Shown: in pieces, positions 16,038-25,574 of the stretch
Position numbering within the stretch: position 1 is the stretch's first letter
Layout: each line of letters opens with the position of its first letter
Origin: Achromobacter pestifer
GTDB lineage: Bacteria > Pseudomonadota > Gammaproteobacteria > Burkholderiales > Burkholderiaceae_B
Assembly (NCBI RefSeq): GCF_902859625.1
Contig: NZ_CADIJX010000013.1
Coordinates: 1 to 64,000 of the forward strand
Length of the DNA stretch: 64,000 bases
Reading direction: 5' to 3'
Position numbers and translations under genes: made by a program
Notes under the pieces: model-generated
Told to the model about the DNA's origin: nothing
Database searches by the model: none
Seen by the model: only the letters and a program-made list of their open reading frames with translations

Positions 16038-16259
16038 ATGACCGCTGCTGCCCCGGCCGCCGTCCCCCACGCTCACGAAGTCATTGAGGTCGGCGCCGAA
16101 GACCTGCCCGTGTTCTGTCCCGGCCCCAAGGCGCCGCTCTGGAGCATGCACCCCCGCGTGTTCCTGGACGTGGCCCGCTCCGGCTCCGCCAGTTGCGCCT
16201 ATTGCGGTGCCGAGTACCGCCTGAAGGCCGGTACCGTGCTGCACGGCCACGGCCACTAA
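16038..16259 (+). CDS. CHCC-type zinc-finger protein
   Basis: A 73-residue protein with the zf-CHCC pattern: FCPGP (Cys27), SMHPRVFLD (His38) and CAYCG (Cys53, Cys56), all intact and in the usual spacing. The family is related to the NDUFS6 accessory subunit of mitochondrial complex I. In betaproteobacteria it is commonly found directly after ilvE, as here. A zinc-binding structural role is likely; no reaction is expected. The His-rich ends (VPHAHEV, LHGHGH) may add metal affinity. Confidence 0.93.
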   Translation: MTAAAPAAVPHAHEVIEVGAEDLPVFCPGPKAPLWSMHPRVFLDVARSGSASCAYCGAEYRLKAGTVLHGHGH

Positions 16260-16298
16260 GCTTCCCGCCGCACAACGCCCACCTGCTTACACGCAACC

Positions 16299-16721
16299 AT
16301 GTTTGCCACGCCCGAAGAAGCTGAACACGCATTCTACGAAGCCCTGGAACAGGGGGACAGCGTCCGCCTGATGCAGGTGTGGGCGGACGACGAAGAAGTC
16401 GTCTGCATTCACCCGGGCGGGCTGCGCATCGTCGGCCACTCGGCGGTGCAAGAGTCCTGGCAACAGGTGCTGGCCAATGGTCCGCTGCATGTACGCCCGC
16501 TGCGCCCGCTGGTCATGCTGAGCATGATGTGCGCGGTGCATGTGCTGGTCGAGCAAGTGGCGGTGCGCACGCGGGAAGGCACGCAGTTCGCAAACTGCTA
16601 CGCCACCAACATCTACCACAAGGGTCCGACCGGCTGGCGCATGGTCATGCATCATTCGTCGCCGGCACCCACGGAAGCCGGGGTGCTCGATTTGCACGAC
16701 GTACCCGACATGCTGCATTGA
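16299..16721 (+). CDS. SnoaL-like / NTF2-fold protein
   Basis: A 140-residue cytosolic protein with the NTF2-like layout: EEAEHAFYEALEQGDSVRLMQVWADDEEVVCIHPGG, HSAVQESWQQVL, then the terminal strand GWRMVMHHSSPAP. The group DUF4440/SnoaL is typical; members are often enzymes or small-ligand binders with unknown substrates. It sits between the zinc-finger gene and yheT with short gaps, so co-transcription from ilvE is plausible. Confidence 0.85.
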   Translation: MFATPEEAEHAFYEALEQGDSVRLMQVWADDEEVVCIHPGGLRIVGHSAVQESWQQVLANGPLHVRPLRPLVMLSMMCAVHVLVEQVAVRTREGTQFANCYATNIYHKGPTGWRMVMHHSSPAPTEAGVLDLHDVPDMLH

Positions 16722-16738
16722 ATCGGGTGGATTTTTAG

Positions 16739-17839
16739 TTGGCCGCTGCTCGCCTTGATACATCCCCCTGCCCCGTTCCCTCCTGGTTGCCAGGAGGCGA
16801 TGCCCAGACGGTCTACGCTTCGGTGTTCGCGCAATACCACCGGATCGCGTTCGTGCGCGACCGGGTGGAAACGCCGGACACCGATTTCGTGGATTTCGAC
16901 TGGACTGGCCCGGGCCTGTTTCCGCACAAGGCCGCCGACGGTGCGCCCGTCAGCGGACAAGGGCCCGTCGCCAATGGCAAGACCGCCGCGGCCCGGTGGA
17001 TGACGGAAGCGGACTGGAAGTCGCTACCGCAAACCCCCGACACCCCTGCACTGATCCTGTTCCACGGTCTGGAAGGCGGCAGCAATAGCCGCTACGCCCA
17101 GTCCGTCGCGCACTATTTCCGCGCGCGCGGCTGGATCGTCGTGATCGCGCACTTCCGGGGCTGCTCGGGCGTGCCCAACCGCTTGGCGCGCGCCTATTAC
17201 TCGGGCGATTCCGCCGAAGTGGGTTTCCTGCTGGACACGGTGCGCAGCCGCATTCCGCATGCACGCTGGCATGCCGTCGGCGTATCGCTGGGCGGCAACG
17301 CGCTGTTGAAATACTTGGGTGAACACCAGGAAGACACCGGCTGGCTGACCGCCGCCGCAGGCGTCTCGGTACCGCTGGATCTGGTTGCCTGCGGCAAGAC
17401 GCTGTCCACCGGCGTGTTCAACCGGCGCGTCTATTCGGCCCATTTCCTGAAGACGCTCAAGCACAAGGTGCTGGAAAAAGCACATCGCTTTCCTGGCGCC
17501 ATCGACGTGATGCGCATCGCGCACGCGCACGACCTGCGTGAATTCGACGACACCTACACCGCGCCGATGCATGGTTTCCGGAATGCACTGGACTACTGGA
17601 CGCGCGCCTCCAGCAAGCCCTGGCTGCCGAAGATCACGGTGCCGACGCTGGTGCTCAACGCCCGCAACGATCCGTTCATCCCAGCCGCGTCGCTGCCCAA
17701 GCCGGAAGACTGCTCGCCCGTCATCCTGCTGCATCAGCCCAGCGACGGCGGACACGCGGGCTTTCCCACTGGCGCTTTCCCGGCCCACTTGAACTGGCTG
17801 CCGCAACGCCTGGGCCGCTTCTTTGAAACCAGCCTGTAG
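16739..17839 (+). CDS. YheT family alpha/beta hydrolase
   Basis: A 366-residue alpha/beta-hydrolase of the YheT/ABHD1-3 type. The N-terminal SWLPGGDAQTVYASVF is characteristic. The oxyanion motif is LFHGLEGGSNSRYAQ, the nucleophile elbow GVSLGGNALLKYLGE (Ser), and the late Asp and His lie in NARNDPFIP and GGHAGFP. The true substrate is unknown; esterase or lipase activity is typical. A stop lies directly before the TTG at 16739, so translation must begin there or later, and GGTGGA is positioned 6 bases upstream. Confidence 0.92.
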   Translation: MAAARLDTSPCPVPSWLPGGDAQTVYASVFAQYHRIAFVRDRVETPDTDFVDFDWTGPGLFPHKAADGAPVSGQGPVANGKTAAARWMTEADWKSLPQTPDTPALILFHGLEGGSNSRYAQSVAHYFRARGWIVVIAHFRGCSGVPNRLARAYYSGDSAEVGFLLDTVRSRIPHARWHAVGVSLGGNALLKYLGEHQEDTGWLTAAAGVSVPLDLVACGKTLSTGVFNRRVYSAHFLKTLKHKVLEKAHRFPGAIDVMRIAHAHDLREFDDTYTAPMHGFRNALDYWTRASSKPWLPKITVPTLVLNARNDPFIPAASLPKPEDCSPVILLHQPSDGGHAGFPTGAFPAHLNWLPQRLGRFFETSL

Positions 17840-17868
17840 TGAATCCCCGAGGGCTCCCTCGGGATTCA
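17840..17868. terminator. stem-loop between convergent yheT-like gene and bepA
   Basis: TGAATCCCCGAGGG and CCCTCGGGATTCA form a long stem with one bulge in the 40-bp gap between converging stops. T-runs are short, so termination strength is uncertain. Confidence 0.6.
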
Positions 17869-17879
17869 TTTCCGGTGTT

Positions 17880-19403
17880 TCAACCCGACTTGAAGCGCTC
17901 TAGCAGTTGCCGCTCTTCGGCCAACTTGTCCTTCACTTCCTTGATCTGCACATCGATCTGCGATTGTTCGTAGAAATCGGTGGATAGACCGCGCGCCTGC
18001 TGCAATTGCGATTCCGCAGCGGCGAATGCGCCGGTCATCACGTAGAACCTCGCCAGGTCACGCCGCGCCTGCACCGGTTTGCCATTGCGCTCCTCGCTTT
18101 GCGCCAGCATCTGATACAGGCTGGGCTCATCGCTGCCCCATTGCTTGATCTTGGCGCGCAGATAGTCCTGCGCATCGGCATGGCGGCCATTGCTTTGCAA
18201 CGCCTGGGCATACGCGATGCCCAGCGCCCGCTGATCGGGCCAGCGCTTGGTGGCCGCCTGGGCCAGTGACAGCGCACGCGGGTAATCCTTGCGGGCCAGC
18301 GCGATGTCCACGCTCAGCTTGGCCAACTGGGCCGAATTGCGGCCGTCGGCGGTGGCCAGGTTCCAGTAGCGATCGGCCTCGGCCAGGTTGTTGCGCTGAA
18401 ACGCCTGCAAGGACAGACCGTAATACGCGGCCGATTGGCGCACGCCCGACAAGGCGTTTGCCTCGTCCTGCAATTGCTGCCCGGCCGAACGCAGACTAAC
18501 GGCGTCACGCCCCTGCACCACGCGCATCTTGGCGCGCACGTACCAGAAGTCATCACTGTCCACGTGTTGCGAGGCCGGTAGCGAACGCACGCGATTCTGC
18601 ACATCGGACATACGCTCGATGGACAACGGGTGGGTACTGGCCCAAGAGCCGCCGCCCGCCCCTTCGTTCAGGCGCGATGCGTTCATCAGCCGCGAGAACA
18701 TCTGCGACATGCCTTGGGCGTCGTAGCCCGCCTTGGTCAGCATCTGGAAGCCGGCACGGTCGGCTTCGCGTTCCGCATCGCGTGAGAAACCCAGTTGGCG
18801 GTTGATGGCGGCGGCCTGCCCGAAGGCGGCCACGCCCATCGCCAGGTTGCCGCCACCGCCCGCCAGGGCCGCCAGTAGCGCCCCGGCCAGGCTGGCCAGC
18901 ATCACCATGCTGTTCTGGCTTTGCTGGGTCATGCCGCGTGCGATGTGGCGCTGCACGACGTGGCCGATTTCGTGCGCCAGCACCGCAGCCAGCTCGGACT
19001 CGCTGCCCGAGGACACGATCAGCCCGGTGTTCACGCCAATAAAGCCGCCCGGCATGGCGAAGGCGTTGATTTCGGGGTCGCGCACGCCGAACATTTCCAC
19101 ATCCGGCACGGCGCCGGGCGCAAAGGCCGCCAGCTTGCGGCCCATGGTGGTCAGATACTGGCTGAGCTCAGGGTCATCGACATAGGTAGGGTCGCGCCGG
19201 CCTTGCGACATGATGGCCTCGCCCAAGCTGCGTTCCAGCATGGGCGAGAGTTCTGCGGCGGATGCCGCCCCCATGGACGGCAGGCCTACCGGCTGCGCCC
19301 AGGCGGCGACGGGAATGGTGGGGGCGAGCAAGGCGGCGCACAGTCCGGCAATGGCGCCCTGTTTCGCAATAGCGCAAATGGATGGCATTTTCCTGCGGTT
19401 CAT
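17880..19403 (-). CDS. bepA: M48 family metalloprotease, BepA-like
   Basis: A 507-residue periplasmic protease/chaperone. A signal peptide (about residues 1-37) precedes the M48 catalytic domain with HEIGH (zinc ligands) and the third ligand in DAEREADRAG. A C-terminal TPR-like region of about 200 residues follows (VDIALARKDYPRALSLAQAATKRWP). In E. coli BepA assists LptD and BAM substrate assembly and degrades misfolded forms; the same length and order are seen here. It is divergent from galU, with only 57 bp separating the starts. Confidence 0.93.
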   Translation of the reverse strand: MNRRKMPSICAIAKQGAIAGLCAALLAPTIPVAAWAQPVGLPSMGAASAAELSPMLERSLGEAIMSQGRRDPTYVDDPELSQYLTTMGRKLAAFAPGAVPDVEMFGVRDPEINAFAMPGGFIGVNTGLIVSSGSESELAAVLAHEIGHVVQRHIARGMTQQSQNSMVMLASLAGALLAALAGGGGNLAMGVAAFGQAAAINRQLGFSRDAEREADRAGFQMLTKAGYDAQGMSQMFSRLMNASRLNEGAGGGSWASTHPLSIERMSDVQNRVRSLPASQHVDSDDFWYVRAKMRVVQGRDAVSLRSAGQQLQDEANALSGVRQSAAYYGLSLQAFQRNNLAEADRYWNLATADGRNSAQLAKLSVDIALARKDYPRALSLAQAATKRWPDQRALGIAYAQALQSNGRHADAQDYLRAKIKQWGSDEPSLYQMLAQSEERNGKPVQARRDLARFYVMTGAFAAAESQLQQARGLSTDFYEQSQIDVQIKEVKDKLAEERQLLERFKSG

Positions 19404-19460
19404 AAGCCTATGATAGCGATGAGCTTAAAATGTTTCACCGATACCCCAAACGAGGTCTCA

Positions 19461-20312
19461 ATGCGTCCCGTCCGTAAAGCCGTTTTCCCTGTCGCCGGCA
19501 TGGGCACCCGCTTCCTGCCCGCCACCAAGGCGATGCCCAAGGAAATGCTGCCCGTGGTCGACAAGCCGTTGATTCAATACGCCGTTGAAGAGGCCGTGGC
19601 CGCCGGCATCACCGACCTTATTTTTGTGACCGGCCGCAACAAGCGCGCCATCGAAGACCACTTCGACTCCGCGCCCGAACTCGAATCCGACCTTGAAAGC
19701 AAAGGCAAGCACGAGTTGCTGGCGATGGTGCGAGGCATTCTACCTGCGCATGTGAATTGCCTCTACATCCGCCAATCGGCGCCGTTGGGCCTGGGGCATG
19801 CCGTGCTGTCGGCCGCCCCTGCCGTGGGCGACGAACCTTTTGCCGTGCTGCTGGCCGACGACCTGATCGACGCCGACACGCCCGCCATGAAGCAGCTGGT
19901 GGACATCGCCATCGCCCAAAACGCCAGCGTGCTGGGCGTGCAGAACGTACCGCGCGCCGACACCCGCAAATACGGCATCGTCGCCACGCGCGAAGGCGAG
20001 GCCCGCCTGGATGCCCGGACGGAACGTGTCACGCATATTGTTGAAAAGCCCGAACCCGACGCGGCGCCCTCCACCCTGGCGGTCGTGGGCCGCTATGTGC
20101 TGGAAGCCGCCATCTTCGATCACCTGCGCTCGACCAAGATGGGGGCGGGCAATGAAATCCAGCTGACTGACGGCATCGCCTCGATGATGCGCGAACGCGC
20201 GGTATATGCGCACCGGTTCGATGGCGTGCGCTACGACTGCGGCAACAAGGCAGGCATGTTCCAGGCCACCGTGGCCCTGGGCAAGAAGTACCACGGCCTG
20301 CTGCCGGAATAA
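19461..20312 (+). CDS. galU: UTP--glucose-1-phosphate uridylyltransferase
   Basis: A 283-residue GalU, making UDP-glucose for lipopolysaccharide, capsule and other glycans. It has the nucleotidyltransferase signature GMGTRFLPATKAMPKEMLP, KPLIQYAVEE, the DDLID metal site and the late YDCGNKAGMFQATVALG. I chose the ATG at 19461 because GAGG lies 5 bases upstream and it matches the family start. The frame is open for 180 codons upstream, but that part is antisense to bepA. It converges on the ctaG-like gene, with 10 bp between stops. Confidence 0.96.
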   Translation: MRPVRKAVFPVAGMGTRFLPATKAMPKEMLPVVDKPLIQYAVEEAVAAGITDLIFVTGRNKRAIEDHFDSAPELESDLESKGKHELLAMVRGILPAHVNCLYIRQSAPLGLGHAVLSAAPAVGDEPFAVLLADDLIDADTPAMKQLVDIAIAQNASVLGVQNVPRADTRKYGIVATREGEARLDARTERVTHIVEKPEPDAAPSTLAVVGRYVLEAAIFDHLRSTKMGAGNEIQLTDGIASMMRERAVYAHRFDGVRYDCGNKAGMFQATVALGKKYHGLLPE

Positions 20313-20322
20313 GCCGGACGCG

Positions 20323-21195
20323 CTAGGCAGACGCCGCCGCGCGGGCCTTGGCCCGCGCGAGGGCCTCGCGGTCGGCCTTGCGCAAGCGTCCCTTGGCGGA
20401 CAAGCGCATCAGGGTTCCCAGCGCCACCATCAAGCCGATCACCTCCACCAGCGCGGCGGGTATCCACATGGTCAGGCCACCAATGGTCTGGTCGGTCTGG
20501 GCGGACATGGCGATGGCGCGGCCGCACAGTTCAAACAGCGGATAGATATCGCTTTCGGTGAAGGCGATGACCGCACCCGCCACCATTTGCGGCAGCATCG
20601 TCAACACGGGCGAAATGACGCGCCCGCCCGGCGTCATGGCCGCGGGCGGCGCGGGGCGGCGGTCCAGGATCAGATTCCAATACATGAAGCCGCTGATCAC
20701 GACCGACCAGTTCATCAGGCGGTACAGCCGCCAGTCCAGCATGGAATAGAACTGCACCGACGGGATCAGCCAGATCAGCACAAGGAAGACGAACAAGGTC
20801 GGCACGAAGATCTTGTTGGTCAGCACGGCGACCGTGGCGCGGCCTGAGCCCGTGCGCAGAAAGTCGCGCAAGCGGATACGCCAGGCCATCGGCAGCCCCG
20901 CCCGCATGACCTGCCCCGGAAAAGCGGCCATCACCAACAGCGGCCCCAAATGGTGCAGCACCAGATGCTGGATGCGGTGAATGAAGAACATGCGTTCGGC
21001 GTAGTAGTCCAGCCGGGTATGCATCGACAGGTACAACAGCACCATACCCACCCAGAACAGGACGCGGCGCGCACCCGTCACGTGATGAACCCGCTGGCCG
21101 CGCACGAACAGCACGATCGCCACCACGAAGGAGGCGACCAGCGTGGGAGAAAACTCCCAGGGTATGAGCCACTCAAGACTATCCATGCGGTCCAT
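20323..21195 (-). CDS. cytochrome c oxidase assembly protein, CtaG/caa3 type
   Basis: A 290-residue membrane protein with about seven transmembrane helices. It has the CtaG_caa3 features LDYYAERMFFIHRIQHLVLHHLGPLLVMAA with several histidines, and MNWSVVISGFMYWNLILDRRP. In Bacillus CtaG is needed for CuA-type caa3 oxidase assembly; in proteobacteria it is thought to help copper insertion. No oxidase genes are adjacent. The C-terminal tail is highly basic (RKADREALARAKARAAA). A start at 21186 (second Met) is also possible. Confidence 0.9.
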   Translation of the reverse strand: MDRMDSLEWLIPWEFSPTLVASFVVAIVLFVRGQRVHHVTGARRVLFWVGMVLLYLSMHTRLDYYAERMFFIHRIQHLVLHHLGPLLVMAAFPGQVMRAGLPMAWRIRLRDFLRTGSGRATVAVLTNKIFVPTLFVFLVLIWLIPSVQFYSMLDWRLYRLMNWSVVISGFMYWNLILDRRPAPPAAMTPGGRVISPVLTMLPQMVAGAVIAFTESDIYPLFELCGRAIAMSAQTDQTIGGLTMWIPAALVEVIGLMVALGTLMRLSAKGRLRKADREALARAKARAAASA

Positions 21196-21290
21196 CCGGA
21201 AAACATCGGGGAAGACAGGGACGGCGCCATGCGCCGTCTCCGCCGATTGTAGTAGACCCCGCCAGCCTCTGGTCCGGTGGGCCGGAGGGA

Positions 21291-22394
21291 TCAGAAATGG
21301 TGCGAAATACCCGCTCCGACACGGGTGGTGTGGGAATGGGCGGGGTCGAACTGGTTGTCCAGCGTGTAGTTGGACGTGTAGCCGGCGAATCCGTACACCG
21401 TCGTCCTGGGGGACAGCGCATAGGTATAACCCAAGGTCACCAGTTGCGCATTGCGCGCCGTCATGCCGTTATCCCAACGCCAATCCGGCCGTGCCAGCGA
21501 CCATTGCACCAGGATGGCTCCCAGCCCGACAGGCACGTTGGCCCCGATCAGCCAGGCATTGACCGTGCCGCCACGCACGAAAGGCGCCGGGCCCAGGCCC
21601 TGCCCCAAGCCGTCGGGGTCCCCCCCGTCCAGCCCGGCGTAGCCACTCTTCTGGCGCGACCAGGCCAACGACAGTTTGAGCACCTGGAAATCGTAAGCGG
21701 CGCCCAACTGCACCGCCTGCGGTTGGCCGCCGCTACCTTCAGGCGCGTCGGCCAAGCGCAGTTGGTCCCACGTGGCGATGGCCAGCAACGGGCCACTCTC
21801 GTACTTCACGCCCAGACTGAGCGCCCGGTTGTTGCGGTTGGTGCGGAATTGGCCCTGGTCGCCCGCGTCGAATGAATACCCCACGCCCGCCTGCAACCCG
21901 TTCCAGGTGGGCGAGGTGTAGTTCACCATATTGCTGAATTGGAAATTGTCGGACGCCTTGAACGTGGCGCCCATGCCCATGTCCTTCCAGGACGCGATTT
22001 CCAGCGCATTGCCGTAGATCTGGCCGATGGTGTGCTGGCGCCCCAGCCGCAGTTCGCCAATGCGGTCGTGGCCCAGCCCGACCCACGCGGCGTAGTTGAA
22101 CAAGCGGCCGTCGTCTTCCGATTTGCCATTGGACGGGTCGAATCCGCTTTCCAGCTGGAAGCGGCTGCGCCACCCGTCGCCCAGGTCCTCGGCGCCTTGC
22201 AGGCCCCAGAGGGAATCCGTCAGCCCGCCATTCAACACGCCACCATGGCTGCCTTGGCCGGACACGCTGGTGACAGCCACACCGGCATCCACGATGCCGT
22301 ACAGATGCACGCCGTATCCGTCGTCGCCGGCCAGGGCTGCCGGCGGCAGCCCCAAGCCCGCGATCGACAGGGCGGCGCAGAATGCAATTCTCAT
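21291..22394 (-). CDS. outer-membrane porin (Gram-negative porin_4 type)
   Basis: A 367-residue trimeric porin of the betaproteobacterial type. It has a signal peptide to about residue 22 (AALA), the opening VHLYGIVDAGVAVTSVSGQGS, LWGLQGAEDLGDGWRSRFQLESGF, FNYAAWVGLGHDRIGELRLGRQ, and the C-terminal aromatic HHF needed for BAM recognition. The predicted 16-strand barrel would let small solutes diffuse in. It lies 51 bp downstream of mgtA in the same direction, which might tie expression to magnesium limitation, but the link is positional only. Confidence 0.93.
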   Translation of the reverse strand: MRIAFCAALSIAGLGLPPAALAGDDGYGVHLYGIVDAGVAVTSVSGQGSHGGVLNGGLTDSLWGLQGAEDLGDGWRSRFQLESGFDPSNGKSEDDGRLFNYAAWVGLGHDRIGELRLGRQHTIGQIYGNALEIASWKDMGMGATFKASDNFQFSNMVNYTSPTWNGLQAGVGYSFDAGDQGQFRTNRNNRALSLGVKYESGPLLAIATWDQLRLADAPEGSGGQPQAVQLGAAYDFQVLKLSLAWSRQKSGYAGLDGGDPDGLGQGLGPAPFVRGGTVNAWLIGANVPVGLGAILVQWSLARPDWRWDNGMTARNAQLVTLGYTYALSPRTTVYGFAGYTSNYTLDNQFDPAHSHTTRVGAGISHHF

Positions 22395-22445
22395 GTTCTT
22401 CTCCCGAAGGCGGCGGGCGCCATGCCCACCGCGCTCTGCACGGAT

Positions 22446-25253
22446 TCACTGCCAGCCGTAGCGGCGCACCCAGATGCCCTTGAGCAATTGCGTCAACACG
22501 CAGTAGCTCAACAAGATACCCACCAGCCACGGGAAGTAGCTCCATGGCAGCGCTTGCAACTGGAAGTACTCAGCCAACGGCGAGAACGGCAAAATCAGGC
22601 CCATGACCACCACCATCACCGTCATGGCCATCAACGGCCACGCGGCACGGCTTTGCAGGAAGGGAATCCGCCGGGTACGAATCATGTGCACGATCAACGT
22701 CTGCGACAACAAGCCTTCGACAAACCAGCCGGATTGGAACAGCGTCTGGTGCTCGGGGGCATTTGCCTGGAACACGTACCACATCAGCGCGTAGGTAGCG
22801 ATATCGAAGATAGAACTGATCGGACCAAAGAACACCATGAAACGGCCCAATCCGTCCGGGTCCCATTGCTGCGGCTTCTTCAGGAGCTCTTCGTCCACAT
22901 TGTCGAACGGAATCGCCGTCTGGGAGATGTCGTACATCAAATTCTGCAACAGCAAGTGGATGGGCAGCATCGGCAAGAAGGGCAGGAAGGCGCTGGCCAC
23001 CAACACCGAAAATACATTGCCAAAATTCGAGCTGGCGGTCATTTTCAGGTACTTGAGCATGTTGCAGAAGGTCTTGCGGCCTTCAATCACGCCATCTTCC
23101 AGCACCATCAAGCTCTTTTCCAGCAGGATGATGTCAGCGGCCTCCTTCGAGATATCCACCGCCGAGTCCACCGAAATACCCACATCAGCGGCGCGCAAAG
23201 CAGGCGCGTCATTGATGCCATCTCCCATGAAGCCCACCGTATTGCCCTGCGCGCGCAGGCTGCGCACGATGCGTTCCTTGTGTGCGGGCGTCAAGCGGGC
23301 AAATACATTGGCCTCGCGCACGGCGCCGGCCAGCTGCGCGTCGTCCATGACCTCGATCTCGGATCCCAAATAGATTTTTCGCACCTCGAAGCCCACCTCC
23401 CGGCACACTTTCTGCGTCACCAGTTCAACATCGCCCGTCAGCACTTTCACCTCGATGCCCGAGGCATGCAGCGCCGCCAGCGCGGGGCCTGTCGATTCCT
23501 TGGGAGGATCCAGGAAGGCGATGTAGCCCACCAACACCAGGTCGGACTCGTCCGCCACACCGTAAGTCTGCTGGGTGGGCGGCATTTCCCTGACGCCCAC
23601 CGCGATCACTCGCAAGCCATCACGGTTCAACTCCGCCGTCACCCGGCGGATATCCGCCCGGCGCGAATCGGTCAACAGGTGCACCTCGCTGCCCACGCGC
23701 AGCCGGGTGCAGACAGACAGCATTTCCTCCAGTGCGCCCTTGCAGATCAGTTCATGGTGGTCGCGGCCGTTCTCGGTTTCGTTGACGACCACCGACATCC
23801 TGCGCCGCGAGAAATCGAAGGGGATCTCATCGACTTTGCGGTAACGGGTGGCCAGATTCAAGCTGCGCTGCACCTCGGCATGCTGCAACACCGCCACGTC
23901 CAGCAGGTTTTTCAGGCCGGTCTGGTAGTAGCTGTTCAGGTAGGCATAGGCCAGCACATCGTCGCTGCTGGTGCCGTAGACATCCGTGTGACGTTCGAGC
24001 GCGATACGGTCCTGCGTCAGCGTGCCGGTTTTATCCGTGCACAACACGTTCATCGCCCCCAGGTTCTGGATGGCGTCCAACCGCTTGACGACGACTTTGC
24101 GGCGCGACATGCGCAAGGCGCCCTTGGCGAGCGTGGCCGTGACGATCATCGGCAGCATCTCGGGGGTCAGTCCTACCGCGATGGCCAGCGCGAACAGCAA
24201 GGCTTCAAGCCAGTCGCCCTTGGTAAAGCCATTGATCAGCATGACGATCGGCGCCATGACCAGCATGAAGCGGATCAGTACCCAGCTGACCCGGTTGATG
24301 CCTTGCTGGAACTGCGTGGGCGCACGAGTCGCCTGGGTCACCCGGCCAGCCAACTGGCCGAAATACGTGTTGGCCCCGGTCGCAACCACCAATGCGCTGC
24401 CCGAGCCGCTGACGACATTGGTCCCCATGAAAGCCATGTTCTCCAGTTCCAGCGAATTGCCGGTCTCCACGCGCTGGATGGCATGCTTTTCAACCGGCAG
24501 GGATTCACCGGTCAGTGCGGCCTGCGCAATGAACAGGTCCTTGGCGTTCAGGATGCGGCAGTCGGCAGGGATCATGTCGCCCGCGGACAGCAGCACCACG
24601 TCGCCGGGCACCAATTCCGCCAAAGGCATTTCCAGCTGGTGCGAGCCTGACTCGTGCAGAAGCGCGCCGTACAGACGGTGGCCGTTGCCGCCCGCCGCAG
24701 GCGCCATCGTGTCGCTGCGCAGTACGGTGGCCGTGTTCTGCACCATGGCTTTCAGCGCCTCGGCCGCCCGGTTGGAACGGAGTTCCTGCACAAAGCGCAG
24801 CACCGTCGAAATCACAACCATGGATCCGATGATCACGACCGCCGTCCAGGACTGGTCATCGGGCTCGGCCATCCACACGTCGGTCAGCCACGACAACGCC
24901 GCTAGCGCCGTCAGCAGCAGATTGAAGGGGTTGCGGTAGGACAGCCACAGATGGGCATGCCAGGACAGCGGCTTTTCGTGATCGACCTCATTGGCGCCAT
25001 GGTGTTCGCGCGCTGCCTGCGCCTGAGCGTCGGACAAGCCGCCCCGGCCGCTGCCCAGCAGCGAGAACAAGGCATCCAGTCCCATATGGGACATATCGAG
25101 CATGCGGCGATTGACGCGGCGCGACGTAGCGGACGGCGCGGAGGCCGCGACGACGCCGCTGCCTTGCTCCAGGATGGGGGACCGGCGGAAATGACGGCCT
25201 GCGCGCCGTCGGCCCGAAGCGGACGAGAAAAAGGATTTCAAGAAGGTAAACAT
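22446..25253 (-). CDS. mgtA: magnesium-translocating P-type ATPase
   Basis: A 935-residue P3B-type ATPase that imports Mg2+ into the cell. Seen motifs are TGESLPVEKHA (actuator), DKTGTLTQD (phosphorylated Asp), KGALEEMLSVCTRL in the nucleotide domain, MGDGINDAPALRAADVGIS, and six C-terminal helices, with about four more near the N terminus. I chose the ATG at 25253 because GGAG lies 7 bases upstream; the product is slightly longer than MgtA of enterics owing to an N-terminal basic extension (SGRRRAGRHFRRSP). The leader of over 300 nt upstream is long and structured and carries a small ORF with an Asp-Pro-Glu-Pro run, recalling MgtL control. Confidence 0.96.
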   Translation of the reverse strand: MFTFLKSFFSSASGRRRAGRHFRRSPILEQGSGVVAASAPSATSRRVNRRMLDMSHMGLDALFSLLGSGRGGLSDAQAQAAREHHGANEVDHEKPLSWHAHLWLSYRNPFNLLLTALAALSWLTDVWMAEPDDQSWTAVVIIGSMVVISTVLRFVQELRSNRAAEALKAMVQNTATVLRSDTMAPAAGGNGHRLYGALLHESGSHQLEMPLAELVPGDVVLLSAGDMIPADCRILNAKDLFIAQAALTGESLPVEKHAIQRVETGNSLELENMAFMGTNVVSGSGSALVVATGANTYFGQLAGRVTQATRAPTQFQQGINRVSWVLIRFMLVMAPIVMLINGFTKGDWLEALLFALAIAVGLTPEMLPMIVTATLAKGALRMSRRKVVVKRLDAIQNLGAMNVLCTDKTGTLTQDRIALERHTDVYGTSSDDVLAYAYLNSYYQTGLKNLLDVAVLQHAEVQRSLNLATRYRKVDEIPFDFSRRRMSVVVNETENGRDHHELICKGALEEMLSVCTRLRVGSEVHLLTDSRRADIRRVTAELNRDGLRVIAVGVREMPPTQQTYGVADESDLVLVGYIAFLDPPKESTGPALAALHASGIEVKVLTGDVELVTQKVCREVGFEVRKIYLGSEIEVMDDAQLAGAVREANVFARLTPAHKERIVRSLRAQGNTVGFMGDGINDAPALRAADVGISVDSAVDISKEAADIILLEKSLMVLEDGVIEGRKTFCNMLKYLKMTASSNFGNVFSVLVASAFLPFLPMLPIHLLLQNLMYDISQTAIPFDNVDEELLKKPQQWDPDGLGRFMVFFGPISSIFDIATYALMWYVFQANAPEHQTLFQSGWFVEGLLSQTLIVHMIRTRRIPFLQSRAAWPLMAMTVMVVVMGLILPFSPLAEYFQLQALPWSYFPWLVGILLSYCVLTQLLKGIWVRRYGWQ

Positions 25254-25574
25254 CGGAGTGCTCCGGTTTTTGGTGTTGTTGTCGGAGACACGGACAAGCC
25301 TGCCCTTGGGCTGCGCGCGGGCAGCAGAGGGCCGCGGCTTTCGCGGGAAAGCCGTCAATCCGCCGCGTACAGGCGTGCGCAAGCACCGGGGCAATGTTGC
25401 CGGTGTCCGGATCGCGTCGAAGTCGCGCCGGGTGCGGAAAACGGAAAGGGAGCTAGCTAGGGAATCGAAACCGGCGCCGTCGGCATTTCAAGGCCAGGCC
25501 GGGGATTCATTGCTGCGGAGTCCGTCAGAACCGGAATGACTGTCCGGCCGGTCGGCTCGCAGGGAGAGGACAGG
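25254..25574 (-). promoter_or_regulatory. long structured 5' leader of mgtA
   Basis: There are 321 nt between the tiny ORF stop and the mgtA start, with no gene. On the minus strand CGGCTTTC/GAAAGCCG forms a perfect 8-bp stem (25334-25353). CACCGG/CCGGTG forms another stem (around 25384-25405). A C/T-rich, G-poor stretch (about 25430-25462) could be a Rho-loading site. The overall organisation recalls the enteric mgtA leader. Confidence 0.5.

Noticed and set aside
21939..24650. A 903-codon open frame on the plus strand opposite mgtA and the porin
   Set aside because: It is the high-GC antisense shadow of mgtA: low-complexity His/Gln/Arg-rich product, no ribosome-binding site, and no family pattern.
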